Assembly: GCF_965277665.1 (NCBI RefSeq)
Contig: NZ_OZ255835.1
Location: 3,348,001 to 3,412,000 of the forward strand
Direction of reading: 5' to 3'
Length of the DNA: 64,000 bases
DNA from: Lichenicoccus sp965277665
GTDB taxonomy: Bacteria; Pseudomonadota; Alphaproteobacteria; Acetobacterales; Acetobacteraceae
A model generated the notes under the pieces. That model had not been told where the DNA came from. It ran no database searches and saw only the letters and a list, made by a program, of their open reading frames with translations. Shown one piece after another: positions 16,896-26,805 of this stretch (its first letter is position 1; every line of letters begins with the position of its first letter). Position numbers and translations under genes: made by a program.

Positions 16896-17783
16896 CTACT
16901 GCCCCGCCCCGAGGAGATGATCCACCGTCGCACTGACGCTGCGCCGCCAGGGCGGCAGCCGGACGCCGAACACCCGGTCCAGCTTGCTGCAATCGAGACG
17001 CGAGTCCGACGGGCGGCGCGCCGGCGTCGGCCAGTCCGCGGTGCGGATCGCGATCACGTCCGGCATCGGCCGGCCATGCCTGGCCGCCGCCTCCAGCGCC
17101 GCCACCGCCAGGCCGTGCCAGGTGGCCTCGCCGCTGCCGGCTGCGTGAAAGATGCCGCCGTATTGCTCCTGCCAGCCATCGGCCTCGATGCGGCCGGCGA
17201 TGGCCAGGATCCCTGCCGCGAGATCATCCGCGCTGGTGGGACGGCCGTACTGGTCTCCGACCACGCGCAGGGTCGGATGTCGCGTCGCCGCCTCGACCAT
17301 GGTGCGGACGAAGTTCTTGCCGGTCGGGGAATAGACCCATGACGTACGCAGCACGATGGCGCGCGGGCACGCCGCCAGCACCGCTCGCTCGCCGTCTGCC
17401 TTGGTGCGACCATAGACCCCGGTCGGCGATGTCGGGTCGGTCTCGAGGTAGGGCTCACCCTTGTCGCCGTCGAAGACATAGTCGGTCGAGACATGGATCA
17501 GCGGAATGCCGGCATCGGCGCAGAGACCGGCGAGCCGCGCCGGCCCGGCGACATTGGCGCGCGCCGCACCGGCCTCGTCGGCCTCCGCCGCATCCACCGC
17601 CGTCCAGGCGGCGGCATTCACCACAAGCCGGGGTGCGGCGCGCGCGAAGATCGTATCGATGCTGGGGGGCACGTCGAAATCGAACTCGGGACGGCCGACA
17701 CGACGAACCTGCTCGCCGCCGATTGCCGCCAGCGACGAGGCGAGCTGGCCGCTGCCGCCGGTGACCAGAATCGGGTGCGTCAA
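16896..17783 (-). CDS. rfbD: dTDP-4-dehydrorhamnose reductase (RmlD)
   Basis: Last step of dTDP-L-rhamnose synthesis: NAD(P)H reduction of dTDP-4-keto-L-rhamnose. The N-terminal Rossmann motif is LVTGGSGQLASSL; STDYVFDG and YGRTKADGE give the SDR Thr/Tyr-Lys catalytic set, and the segment GIFHAAGSGEATWHGLA is family-typical. I set the start at TTG 17783, which overlaps the rfbC stop as TTGA and yields the expected N-terminus at 295 aa. The frame stays open farther upstream, inside rfbC. Confidence 0.93.
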   Translation of the reverse strand: MTHPILVTGGSGQLASSLAAIGGEQVRRVGRPEFDFDVPPSIDTIFARAAPRLVVNAAAWTAVDAAEADEAGAARANVAGPARLAGLCADAGIPLIHVSTDYVFDGDKGEPYLETDPTSPTGVYGRTKADGERAVLAACPRAIVLRTSWVYSPTGKNFVRTMVEAATRHPTLRVVGDQYGRPTSADDLAAGILAIAGRIEADGWQEQYGGIFHAAGSGEATWHGLAVAALEAAARHGRPMPDVIAIRTADWPTPARRPSDSRLDCSKLDRVFGVRLPPWRRSVSATVDHLLGAGQ

Positions 17784-18337
17784 AGCCGGAACCAGCCTTC
17801 CGCCTGGGCGAAGGGCGGCGCGAGTTTGTCCTTGTCCGACAGCACCGCCTCGTCGGCCGTGATCGGCCATTCGATGCCGATCTCTTCCGAGTTCCAGAGC
17901 ACCGCGCGCTCGGCGGCGCGGTCCCAGACGTCGGTGCATTTGTACTGCACCTCGGTGTCGCCGGTCAGCGTGCAGAAGCCGTGCAGGAAGCCGGGCGGGA
18001 TCCAGAGCTGCGACCAGTTCGCCTCGGAGAGCTCCGCACCGACCCATTGGCCGTAACTCGGCGATCCGACCCGTGCATCGACGGCGACATCGAAGATCGC
18101 GCCGCGGGTGCAGCGAACCAGCTTGCCTTGCGGATGCGGCGCCACCTGGCAGTGCAGTCCGCGCACCACGCCGCGCTGCTTCGACAGGCTGTGGTTGTCC
18201 TGCACGAACTCCGGTGCGATGCCGGCCTCGCGCATGCGGGCGCGGTTGTAGGTCTCGGAAAAGAAACCGCGCTCGTCAGCGAAACGCGCCGGGGTCACGA
18301 GAACGATGTCGTGGATCGCAAGATGCTCGATCTGCAC
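17780..18337 (-). CDS. rfbC: dTDP-4-dehydrorhamnose 3,5-epimerase (RmlC)
   Basis: Cupin-fold epimerase acting on dTDP-4-keto-6-deoxyglucose. The family motifs are visible: FADERGFFSETYN, FVQDNHSLSKQRGVVRGLHCQ (catalytic His region) and WIPPGFLHGFCTL. GTG 18337 gives 185 aa, the family length, and is preceded by GGAG at an 8 nt spacing; the longer open frame adds 18 residues that fit no homologue pattern. Confidence 0.94.
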   Translation of the reverse strand: MQIEHLAIHDIVLVTPARFADERGFFSETYNRARMREAGIAPEFVQDNHSLSKQRGVVRGLHCQVAPHPQGKLVRCTRGAIFDVAVDARVGSPSYGQWVGAELSEANWSQLWIPPGFLHGFCTLTGDTEVQYKCTDVWDRAAERAVLWNSEEIGIEWPITADEAVLSDKDKLAPPFAQAEGWFRL

Positions 18338-18368
18338 GTGGTATTCTCCTGGATCGCGTCCTGGGACC

Positions 18369-19351
<983 letters not shown>

Positions 19352-19355
<4 letters not shown>

Positions 19356-20407
19356 GCCGCCGTCCCGAGCCGCTGGCCGGGATAGGTCTTGCGCCGGATG
19401 GCCCGCCACCAGTCCTGGTGATCGAGATACCATTGCACCGTGCGGCGGATGCCGCGGTCGAAATCATGGGCCGCGCGCCAGGCGAGACTCGCCTCGGCGT
19501 GCGAGGCATCGATCTCGTAGCGAAAGTCGTGGCCTGGCCGATCGGAAACGAAACGGATCAGGCGCTCGCGTGGGCCGGCGGGATCGGGGCGCAGATCGTC
19601 GAGCACGCGGCAGATTGTCTGCACGACCTCGAGATTGGAGCGTGGCTGACGCGCGCCGATGGCGTAGGTCTCGCCGGGCACGCCCTGCTCGACCGCGCGC
19701 ACCAGCGCCTCGGCATGGTCCTCGACGAACAGCCAGTCGCGCTTGTTCGATCCGTCGCCATAGACCGGAAGCTCCCGCCCCTCGATCGCGTTGATGGTGA
19801 CAAGCGGGATCAATTTTTCCGGGAAATGCCAGGGACCGTAATTGTTCGTCGTGTTTGTCACGAAGACCGGCAACCCGTACGTGTGGTGCCAGGCGCGCAC
19901 GAGATGGTCCGATGCCGCCTTGCTCGCCGAATACGGACTGCGCGGATCGTACGGCGTGGCCTCGGTGAAGGGCGCATCGCCGTCGCCCAGCGCCCCGAAC
20001 ACCTCGTCGGTCGAAATATGATGGAAACGGAACGACGCTCGGCTGGCCGCATCCAGCGCGGACCAGTAGCCACGCGCCGCCTCGAGCAGGGCGAACGTGC
20101 CGACCACGTTGGTCTGGATGAACACGGCGGGCCCGTCGATCGAGCGATCCACATGGCTCTCGGCGGCAAGATGCATGACCGCCTCCGGACGATGCTCCGC
20201 GAACAGACGCTGCATGGCAGCAAGATCGGCGACGTCCGCGCGCACGAGCGTATGCCGCTCATGCGTGCGGGCTTCCTCGAGTGCATCCTCGGAGGCCGCG
20301 TATGTCATCCGGTCGACATTGACGACGCTGTGCGCCGTCGCGCGGATCAGGTGGCGCACCACGGCCGAACCGATGAAACCGCAACCGCCGGTCAAGAGAA
20401 TTCGCAT
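19352..20407 (-). CDS. rfbB: dTDP-glucose 4,6-dehydratase (RmlB)
   Basis: NAD-dependent extended SDR making dTDP-4-keto-6-deoxyglucose. LLTGGCGFIGSAVVRHL is the Rossmann motif; HISTDEVFG carries the catalytic Thr-Asp-Glu; YSASKAASDHLV carries Tyr-x3-Lys; and NNYGPWHFPEKLIPL and YGDGSNKRDWLFVEDHAEAL are sugar-nucleotide contacts. The length of 351 aa is normal. First gene of the leftward rfbBACD operon, with start and stop overlaps throughout. The 196 bp upstream holds the likely shared promoter region with the divergent orphan gene, and short direct repeats (CTGTTACAC, TTTGCGGGCAAT). Confidence 0.95.
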
Positions 20408-20603
20408 TTTGCGGTCCCACTCACCCGGTCGGATAGGCCGGGCGGCGCCAATCTGGCAGCCTCAACGGTGTCAAGCAACACAATGTGAGCCGAGGCTGTT
20501 ACACTGCACGCTGTTACACGGCACTCTCTTTGCGAGCTGCCGTTTGCGGGCAATGCGTTTGCGGGCAATAAGCGGCACCACCCAACCGGCGGACGGTCGA
20601 TCG

Positions 20604-22823
20604 ATGTTTGCGGAAAAGCTGAGCACCCAGCTCCTGGCAGCGCTCGACCGTCCGGACCTGCGCGTCGTGGCGGAAGGCCGCCGGATCGACTTCGATGCGT
20701 CGCTGGACACCGCCTTTCGCGCCGATCCCGGCGGCGAGGTGGTGCTCGGCGCGGCATGCCTGGGACCTGCCCGCGTCTGCGCGTTCCACATCCGGCACGC
20801 GCTCGAGCTGTCCATGCTGCTCGATGTCGCCGCCCGCACCGCGACGGAGCCGCTGCTGCTGTGCGACCTGCCGATCCTGGCCGGCCTGTGCGCCGCCCGC
20901 ACCGCCGCCTTGTTCTGGCAGCTCGACGGGCCGGCCGGCGAGGCCGCGACCCGCATCGAGCCGGTCAGCTGGCTGGCCGCCATGGCGGCCGAGCGGCCGC
21001 CGGATGAGACCGTGCTGCACCGGGTCTGGGCGCAGGTGCGCGGACTGCAGGGCCCGTCCTACCGCCTGCTGCGCGCGGCCTGCCTCGGCGTCGATGACAG
21101 CGGGGTGCCCCCGGCGATGGTCCGCCGCCTGGCGGCGATCTGGCACCTGCTGGGGCCGGCCGAGGCGCTGATGGCACAGGGCGGCGACCAGCGGCTCGCG
21201 GTCGATCCTGCGACCGGCCTGAACCATTATGGCTGCTCGCACCGGCCGAGGCCGTGGGCGATCACCTTCGCCTCGTCAACCGCCTCCTCGCTGTCGGAGC
21301 GCGGCTTCGGCGGCGCCGAACTGGCCCGGCTGCGTCTGGCGGCGGCGGCCTTCAGCGGCCAGGCCGACACCGCGCTCGCGGCCGAGGCGCGGGCGGTGCG
21401 CGACGGGATCGGGGCGTATTACGGCCTGCAGGATGATCCGCGTACCGCCGGCAGCGAGGTCGTCCTGGCGGCCTCCGGCACCGACTGCGAATTGCTGGCC
21501 CTGGCGCTGGCCGGCCAGGCGGCCGCGGTCAGCAACATCCTGGTGGCGCCCGAGGAGACCGGCACCGGGGTGCCGCTTGCGGCCGCCGGGCGGCACTTCG
21601 CCGACGACACCTCCGGACGCCATCGGGTCCGCAAGGGCGACCCGGTCGCGGGCTTCGCCACCGAGACACGGGTGCTCACGGTGGCGATACGCGGCGGCAG
21701 CGGATGCCTGCGGGACGCCGACGACATCGCCCGCGATTGCGTGCGCCTGGCGCGCGCCGAGCACGCCGCCGGCCGCCATGTCCTGCTGCATCTGCTGGAC
21801 CTGTCCAAGACCGGGCTGCTGGCACCGTCGCCGGCCGCCATCGACGCCCTGCAGGTGAGCCTCGGTGGCCCGCAGCCGGGCGAGCGCTGTGACGTGGTGG
21901 TGGATGCCTGCCAGGCGCGGGTCGATCCCGGGCATGTCCGCGACTACCTGGCGCGTGGCTGGATGGTGATGATCACCGGGTCGAAATTCTTCACCGGGCC
22001 GCCCTTCTGCGGGGCGCTGCTGCTGCCGCAGGCCGTGGCGCGACGGCTGCAGGCCGGGGCGTTGCCGGCCGGCCTCGCCGCCTACAGCAGCCGGACGGAC
22101 TGGCCGGCGCGGGTGCCTGCGGCGCGTCACCTGCCGGACGCCGTCAATCACGGCATGGTGCTGCGCTGGCAGGCGGCGCTGGCGGAAATGCGGGCATTCC
22201 AGGCGGTGCCCGCGGCCCAGCTGCTGCAGCGGCTCGAGCGCTTCCTGGCCGCAGCGCGCGCGGCGATCGCCGTCCATCCGGATCTTGTGCTGATCGAGGT
22301 GCCGGCGCCGCAGCGCCAGGCGGCGATCTCCTGGGACCGGCTCCAGACCATCCTGAGCTTCATGGTGCTCGAGCCGTCCGGGGCTGGCCGGCAAGCCGGC
22401 GCCGGCGACCGATGTCCGCTGCAGCTCGAACGCGCGCGCCGGTTGTATCGCTGGCTGAATGCCGATGTCTCCCGGGCCCTGCCAAGACATGCGACGCCGG
22501 CGGAGCGGGTCCTGGCACGGCTGCTATGCCATGTCGGCCAGCCGGTGCCGGTCGCGCACGAGACGCTGGGCGGCGTGCCGGCCGGGGCGCTCAGGATCTC
22601 GGCAGGCGCCCGCGTGGTGTCCGGCGAGCCGTCGCATGGCGGCCTCGGCAGCGACGACCGGATCGCGCGCGAGATCGCCGACATGCGCCGCGTGCTGGAC
22701 AAGATCACGCTGCTGCTGCGTTACTGGCCGGCGATGGCGCGGGCTGATCCGGAACCGAGCTACGCCCCGCTGCCCCAGCCAGAGCCGTGGCCGCCCGGCA
22801 CGCCCGGCCCGGGCGACGCATGA
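20604..22823 (+). CDS. Orphan protein with a class-V-like PLP domain
   Basis: A 739 aa protein of no family I recognise. The middle and C-terminal parts look like a fold-type I PLP enzyme: SGTDCELLALALAG (from Ser291) fits the phosphate-binding turn, VVVDACQ (Asp434, Gln437) fits the pyridine-ring Asp/Gln, and TGSKFFTGPPFCGALLLP places Lys461 where the Schiff-base lysine sits, 27 residues after Asp434, much as in aminotransferase class V/SufS enzymes. The N-terminal 200 residues and the last 180 show no motif I know. There is no signal peptide. It overlaps kup as ATGA. Its chemistry is unknown; I do not assign a reaction. Confidence 0.75.
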   Translation: MFAEKLSTQLLAALDRPDLRVVAEGRRIDFDASLDTAFRADPGGEVVLGAACLGPARVCAFHIRHALELSMLLDVAARTATEPLLLCDLPILAGLCAARTAALFWQLDGPAGEAATRIEPVSWLAAMAAERPPDETVLHRVWAQVRGLQGPSYRLLRAACLGVDDSGVPPAMVRRLAAIWHLLGPAEALMAQGGDQRLAVDPATGLNHYGCSHRPRPWAITFASSTASSLSERGFGGAELARLRLAAAAFSGQADTALAAEARAVRDGIGAYYGLQDDPRTAGSEVVLAASGTDCELLALALAGQAAAVSNILVAPEETGTGVPLAAAGRHFADDTSGRHRVRKGDPVAGFATETRVLTVAIRGGSGCLRDADDIARDCVRLARAEHAAGRHVLLHLLDLSKTGLLAPSPAAIDALQVSLGGPQPGERCDVVVDACQARVDPGHVRDYLARGWMVMITGSKFFTGPPFCGALLLPQAVARRLQAGALPAGLAAYSSRTDWPARVPAARHLPDAVNHGMVLRWQAALAEMRAFQAVPAAQLLQRLERFLAAARAAIAVHPDLVLIEVPAPQRQAAISWDRLQTILSFMVLEPSGAGRQAGAGDRCPLQLERARRLYRWLNADVSRALPRHATPAERVLARLLCHVGQPVPVAHETLGGVPAGALRISAGARVVSGEPSHGGLGSDDRIAREIADMRRVLDKITLLLRYWPAMARADPEPSYAPLPQPEPWPPGTPGPGDA

Positions 22824-24727
22824 TGCAGTCGTTCCAGAAGCCGAAACCTCCGTTGCCGCTGGCGATGCTGACGGCGCTCGGCATCGTCTATGGCGATCTC
22901 GGCACCAGCCCGCTCTACACGATGCAGACCATCCTGCAGACGACCGGCGGCAATGTCGCACCCGACACCGTCCTGGGCGTGCTGTCGCTGATCATCTGGG
23001 CGCTGCTGCTCACCGTGTCGGTGAAGTACGGCATCTTCGTGATGCGGGCGGACCATAACGGCGAGGGCGGCATCCTGGCGCTGACCTCCCTGGTGACCGG
23101 CAGCCGGGCGCGGACCGGCAGCGGCATGGCGACCGGCATCCTGCTCTCTTGTGGCCTGTTCGGGGGCGCCCTGCTGTACGGCGACGGCATCCTGACGCCG
23201 GCGATCTCGGTGCTGAGCGCCGTCGAGGGGGTGAAGGTCGCGACGCCGGCGCTCGACCACCTGATCATGCCGATCGCGCTGGGCATCCTGGTCGGGCTGT
23301 TCACGCTGCAGGTGTTCGGCACGGCGCGGATCGGCGCGGTGTTCGGGCCGGTCATGCTGCTCTGGTTCATCACCATCGGCGGCCTCGGCGCCGTCGCCCT
23401 CATCCGGCATCCGGCGGTGCTGGCCGCCATCGACCCGCGGCACGGCGCGCATTTCCTGCGCGAGCATGGCTGGGGCAGCCTGGCCGTGCTCGGCGGCGTG
23501 TTCCTGTCGCTGACCGGCGCCGAGGCGCTGTATGCCGACATGGGCCATGTCGGGCGGCGTCCGATCCGCCTCGCCTGGTACGTGATCGTGCTGCCGGCGT
23601 TGCTGCTCTGCTACGCCGGCCAGTCGGCGTCGCTGATCGGCCAGAAGTCGCTGCCCGCGAACCCGTTCTACGGCATCCTGCCGGCGGCGATGTCGCATTG
23701 GGCGATCTGGCCGATGGTGCTGCTGGCGACGGCCGCCACCATCATCGCCAGCCAGGCCATCATCACCGGCGTGTTCTCGATGACCCGGCAGGCGATCCAG
23801 CTCGGCTGGTTTCCCGGCCTGAACATCCGGCAGACCTCCGACAAGGAATACGGCCAGATCTACGTGCCCGCGGTGAACTGGGTGATGATGCTGCTCACCG
23901 TCGGCGTGACCGCCGGCTTCGGCAGCTCCTCGGGCCTGGCCGGCGCCTACGGCACCGCCGTCTCGACCACCATGCTGCTGACCACGGTGCTGCTGTTCTC
24001 CTACCTGCGTCGCTGCGCCGGCTGGTCGCTGGCGGCGGCGCTGCCGGTAGCCGGCCTGTTCCTGGTCATCGACTTTGCCTTCTTCTCCGCCAACCTGATG
24101 AAGCTGCTGCAGGGCGGCTGGATTCCGCTCCTGGCCGGCCTGCTGATGTTCACCGTCATGAGCACCTGGCGGCGCGGCATCGCCGCGCTCCGCGCCATCT
24201 CGGGCGAGGGTGTGCTGGCGCCGGAGAAATTCCTGCAGCAGCTCGCCGACGGCGGCATCCCGCGCGTGCCCGGCACCGTCGTGTTCCTCACCCGCATCCG
24301 CGAGCCGATCTCGCCTTTGATGATTGCGCATGTCGCGCAGTTCGGGGCGCTGCAGCAGCATGTCGTGACGCTCACCGTCGAGTTCGAGGAGACCCCGAGG
24401 GTCGCGCAGGATGAGCGCATCACGCTGAACGGCTATGATGGCGGCCTGTGGCACATGGTGGCGCGCTACGGGTTCGTGGAGATCCCGAGCCTTTCGGCGG
24501 CGCTCTCCTTGGCGCAAAGCAAGGGCTGCCCGGTGGTGCCGCAGGATGCGCTGTTCGTCGGCGGCCGGGACGAGGTGGTGCGCGACCGCACTCGCCCACG
24601 CTCGCGCCTGCCGGGCTGGCGACGGGTGCTGTTCGGCTTCATGTATCGCAACGCCGTGCATTTCGTGGACCGCTTCGACCTGCCGGCGGACCATTTCGTG
24701 CAGACCGGACGGCAGGTGGGCCTGTAG
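22820..24727 (+). CDS. kup: Low-affinity potassium transporter Kup
   Basis: K+/H+ symporter of the KUP/HAK family, 635 aa (family about 620-630). The N-terminal signature ALGIVYGDLGTSPLYT is diagnostic, followed by MRADHNGEGGILALTSL and LLYGDGILTPAISVLSAVEG. About 12 TM helices precede a soluble C-terminal domain (from about residue 460). ATG 22820 overlaps the upstream stop by 4 nt and gives a typical short N-terminus. Coupling to the PLP-like orphan gene is unusual and may be only operon economy. Confidence 0.95.
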   Translation: MMQSFQKPKPPLPLAMLTALGIVYGDLGTSPLYTMQTILQTTGGNVAPDTVLGVLSLIIWALLLTVSVKYGIFVMRADHNGEGGILALTSLVTGSRARTGSGMATGILLSCGLFGGALLYGDGILTPAISVLSAVEGVKVATPALDHLIMPIALGILVGLFTLQVFGTARIGAVFGPVMLLWFITIGGLGAVALIRHPAVLAAIDPRHGAHFLREHGWGSLAVLGGVFLSLTGAEALYADMGHVGRRPIRLAWYVIVLPALLLCYAGQSASLIGQKSLPANPFYGILPAAMSHWAIWPMVLLATAATIIASQAIITGVFSMTRQAIQLGWFPGLNIRQTSDKEYGQIYVPAVNWVMMLLTVGVTAGFGSSSGLAGAYGTAVSTTMLLTTVLLFSYLRRCAGWSLAAALPVAGLFLVIDFAFFSANLMKLLQGGWIPLLAGLLMFTVMSTWRRGIAALRAISGEGVLAPEKFLQQLADGGIPRVPGTVVFLTRIREPISPLMIAHVAQFGALQQHVVTLTVEFEETPRVAQDERITLNGYDGGLWHMVARYGFVEIPSLSAALSLAQSKGCPVVPQDALFVGGRDEVVRDRTRPRSRLPGWRRVLFGFMYRNAVHFVDRFDLPADHFVQTGRQVGL

Positions 24728-24758
24728 ATCGGCCGGCGTGACGCTATACGGTGCGGCG

Positions 24759-25421
24759 ATGACCGAACGCTCGACCTTCCTCGACACCCCGCAACTCGAA
24801 GCCGGGGTCACCCGGCTCTGGCTGATCCGTCATGCCCTGGTGGAGCAGAACGCCCGCCTGATGCTGTACGGCACCATGGACGTGGCGCTCTGCCCGGACA
24901 GCCTGGTGGCACAGGTGGGCATGTATCAGGGGCTGGCAGCCCGGCTGCCGCGCACCCCGGCCTGGTATGCGACCCCGCTCAGCCGCACGCAGCGCACCGC
25001 GCAGGCGATCCAGGAGGCGGGCTACCCGCAGACGCCGCTCGCGATCGAGCCCGGGCTGCTGGAGCAGGACATGGGCGAATGGCAGGGGCTGGCGCACGGC
25101 GACCTGCCGGAGCGGCTGCAGTCACCCGCGCATGTGTTCTGGCCACTGGCCTCGGACGAGGTGCCTCCGGGCGGCGAGAGCATGGTCCAGGTCTGCGAGC
25201 GCGTCGGCCGGGCGATCGAGCGCATCGCCGACGCGCATGACGGGCAGGACATCGTGGTGGTCAGCCACGGCGGCGCAATTCGGGCCGCGGTAGCGCATGC
25301 CCTCGGCGTCGATGCGGACGCCGCCCTTCGGCTGTCGGTGCAGAACCTGTCGCTGACAATCCTCGAGCGCCACCCCAAATCCTGGCGCGTGGTAGCAGTC
25401 AACGAAATGCCAGGTGTTTAG
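24759..25421 (+). CDS. Histidine phosphatase (phosphoglycerate-mutase-like)
   Basis: A 220 aa branch-1 histidine phosphatase. The phospho-acceptor motif is LIRHALVEQN, with Ala instead of the common Gly after RH. YATPLSRTQRTAQAI carries the second Arg, LLEQDMGEWQGL the acidic residue and VVVSHGGAIRAA the second His. Such enzymes are phosphatases or mutases of small phosphorylated metabolites; the substrate is unknown. ATG 24759 gives a typical N-terminus. The structured repeat A1 begins 14 nt after the stop. Confidence 0.9.
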   Translation: MTERSTFLDTPQLEAGVTRLWLIRHALVEQNARLMLYGTMDVALCPDSLVAQVGMYQGLAARLPRTPAWYATPLSRTQRTAQAIQEAGYPQTPLAIEPGLLEQDMGEWQGLAHGDLPERLQSPAHVFWPLASDEVPPGGESMVQVCERVGRAIERIADAHDGQDIVVVSHGGAIRAAVAHALGVDADAALRLSVQNLSLTILERHPKSWRVVAVNEMPGV

Positions 25422-25434
25422 AAGCCTCCCGAAA

Positions 25435-25606
25435 GGCTGCTTGAAAACGCCTGATGCTGGATGAGAGCGGCTCGTAGAGCCGCGCCCGGCGTGCCTTTCC
25501 GAGCACCGCAGCGCAGCGGCCTTTTCGGCCGTGAGCAGCGGAGCGGAGAAAAGGCGCCCAACCTTGAAAGCGGGGGATCGCCAGCAGCAGGCGTTTTCAA
25601 GCAGCC
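25435..25606. repeat. Family A structured palindromic element, copy A1
   Basis: 172 bp. The terminal arms are near-perfect inverted repeats (25435-25460 against 25581-25606; ends GGCTGCTTGAAAACGCC and GGCGTTTTCAAGCAGCC). The interior contains the shared core GAGCACCGCAGCGCAGCGGCC followed by GGCCGTGAGCA. It lies between convergent genes (histidine phosphatase and, before the IS insertion, the usp gene), so as RNA it would be a long hairpin at both 3' ends. The IS630 target CTAG follows directly. Confidence 0.85.
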
Positions 25607-25610
25607 GCCG

Positions 25611-26720
25611 CTAGTGTCCTGAACCCGAAGTTCGCTCATTAACTGTATAAGTGGTTCGGGTGCAGAACCTCTCGATGGTTGCGAGGATGTCGTCGGCGGA
25701 CTTCGTCCAACGGAACGGCTTCGGGTCGGCGTTGTGCTGGTTGATGAAAGTCTCGATCGTCTGGTGGAGGCTGGCGACGCTACGGTGAACGCCGCGTCTG
25801 ATCTGCTTCTCGGTCAGCAAACCGAAGAACCGCTCGACCTGGTTCATCCACGACGCGCTGGTCGGCGTGAGGTGGATGTGCCACCGGGGGCGCTTGGCGA
25901 GCCAGTTGCGGATCAAGGGCGTCTTATGGGTAGCGTAGTTGTCCATCACCAGGTGGACATCGAGCTGGGCCGGAACATTGGCCTCGATCTCGTCGAGAAA
26001 CTTGCGAAACTCGCCAGCACGATGCCGGGGATAGCAACGGCCGATGACATGTCCGGTGGCGATGTCGAGGGCAGCAAACAGCGATGTCGTGCCGTGCCGT
26101 TTGTAATCATGGGTCTGCCGCTCGACCTGCCCCGGCCTCAACGGCAACATCGGCTGGCTTCGATCGAGCGCCTGGATTTGCGACTTCTCATCGACGCAGA
26201 GCACAACCGCATGCCGGGGCGGCGAGACGTAGAGGCCGACGACGTCCCGGGTCTTGGCGACGAAATCCGGATCGGTCGACAGCTTGAACGTCTCGACGCG
26301 GTGCGGCTGCAGGCTGAACGCCCGCCAGATCCGTTGCACGCTCGTGCTCGACAAGCCCGAGGCGCGGGCCATGCTGCGCGAACTCCAGTGGGTCGCGCCG
26401 AGCGGCAGGCTCTCAAGGGTCCGGACAATCACATCCTCGATCCGGGCATCGTCAAGGGTGCGCGGCGCTCCGGAGCGTGGCTCGTCCAGCAGCCCGTCCA
26501 TGCGATGCGCTGCAAAGCGTCGCCGCCATTTGCTGACGGTGACCTGATCCACGCCGAGGGACGCTGCGATGTCCTTGCCGTAGCCACCATCGGCGCAAGC
26601 AAGAATGATCCTTGCACGCATCGCCCGGCCTTGAGCGGTCGACCGCAGCTGGCTTAACGTCAGCAGCTCCGCACGCTCCGCATCGCTCAACACTATGGCG
26701 GCAGGCGGTCGACCTCTCAT
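25611..26720 (-). CDS. IS630-family transposase
   Basis: A 369 aa DDE transposase. An N-terminal helix-turn-helix pair is seen (RTAQ-type helix, then YGKDIAASLGVDQVTVSKWRRRF), followed by the RNase H-like catalytic domain. The acidic triad is at CVDEKSQIQALDR (Asp), HLVMDNYATHKT (Asp) and PTSASWMNQVERFF (Glu). ATG 26720 (MRGRPPAAIVL) is the natural start. The stop codon TAG lies within the left CTAG junction, so the reading frame uses the inverted repeat and target DNA to terminate. Confidence 0.95.
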   Translation of the reverse strand: MRGRPPAAIVLSDAERAELLTLSQLRSTAQGRAMRARIILACADGGYGKDIAASLGVDQVTVSKWRRRFAAHRMDGLLDEPRSGAPRTLDDARIEDVIVRTLESLPLGATHWSSRSMARASGLSSTSVQRIWRAFSLQPHRVETFKLSTDPDFVAKTRDVVGLYVSPPRHAVVLCVDEKSQIQALDRSQPMLPLRPGQVERQTHDYKRHGTTSLFAALDIATGHVIGRCYPRHRAGEFRKFLDEIEANVPAQLDVHLVMDNYATHKTPLIRNWLAKRPRWHIHLTPTSASWMNQVERFFGLLTEKQIRRGVHRSVASLHQTIETFINQHNADPKPFRWTKSADDILATIERFCTRTTYTVNERTSGSGH

Positions 26721-26805
26721 GTTCCGCTCCTCACCAACCAAAGGAGTATCCCATACACAAAGGTCGAGTACAAGAGTTCTCAAGCGAACTTCGGGTTCAG
26801 GACAC
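25614..26805. mobile_element. IS630-family insertion sequence, intact
   Basis: 1192 bp flanked on both sides by TA from a CTAG target (25611-25614 and 26805-26808). The terminal inverted repeats are 23 bp and identical (GTGTCCTGAACC... at the left and its complement at the right). One transposase gene fills the element. TA duplication and CTAG preference are typical of IS630/Tc1-mariner-like elements. The inverted repeats are perfect and the ORF is uninterrupted, so the element looks recent. Confidence 0.93.

Noticed and set aside
20408..20603. Direct repeats (CTGTTACAC, TTTGCGGGCAAT) as operator or origin-like repeats
   Set aside because: Only two copies each, spaced irregularly, with no palindrome; not enough to call a site.
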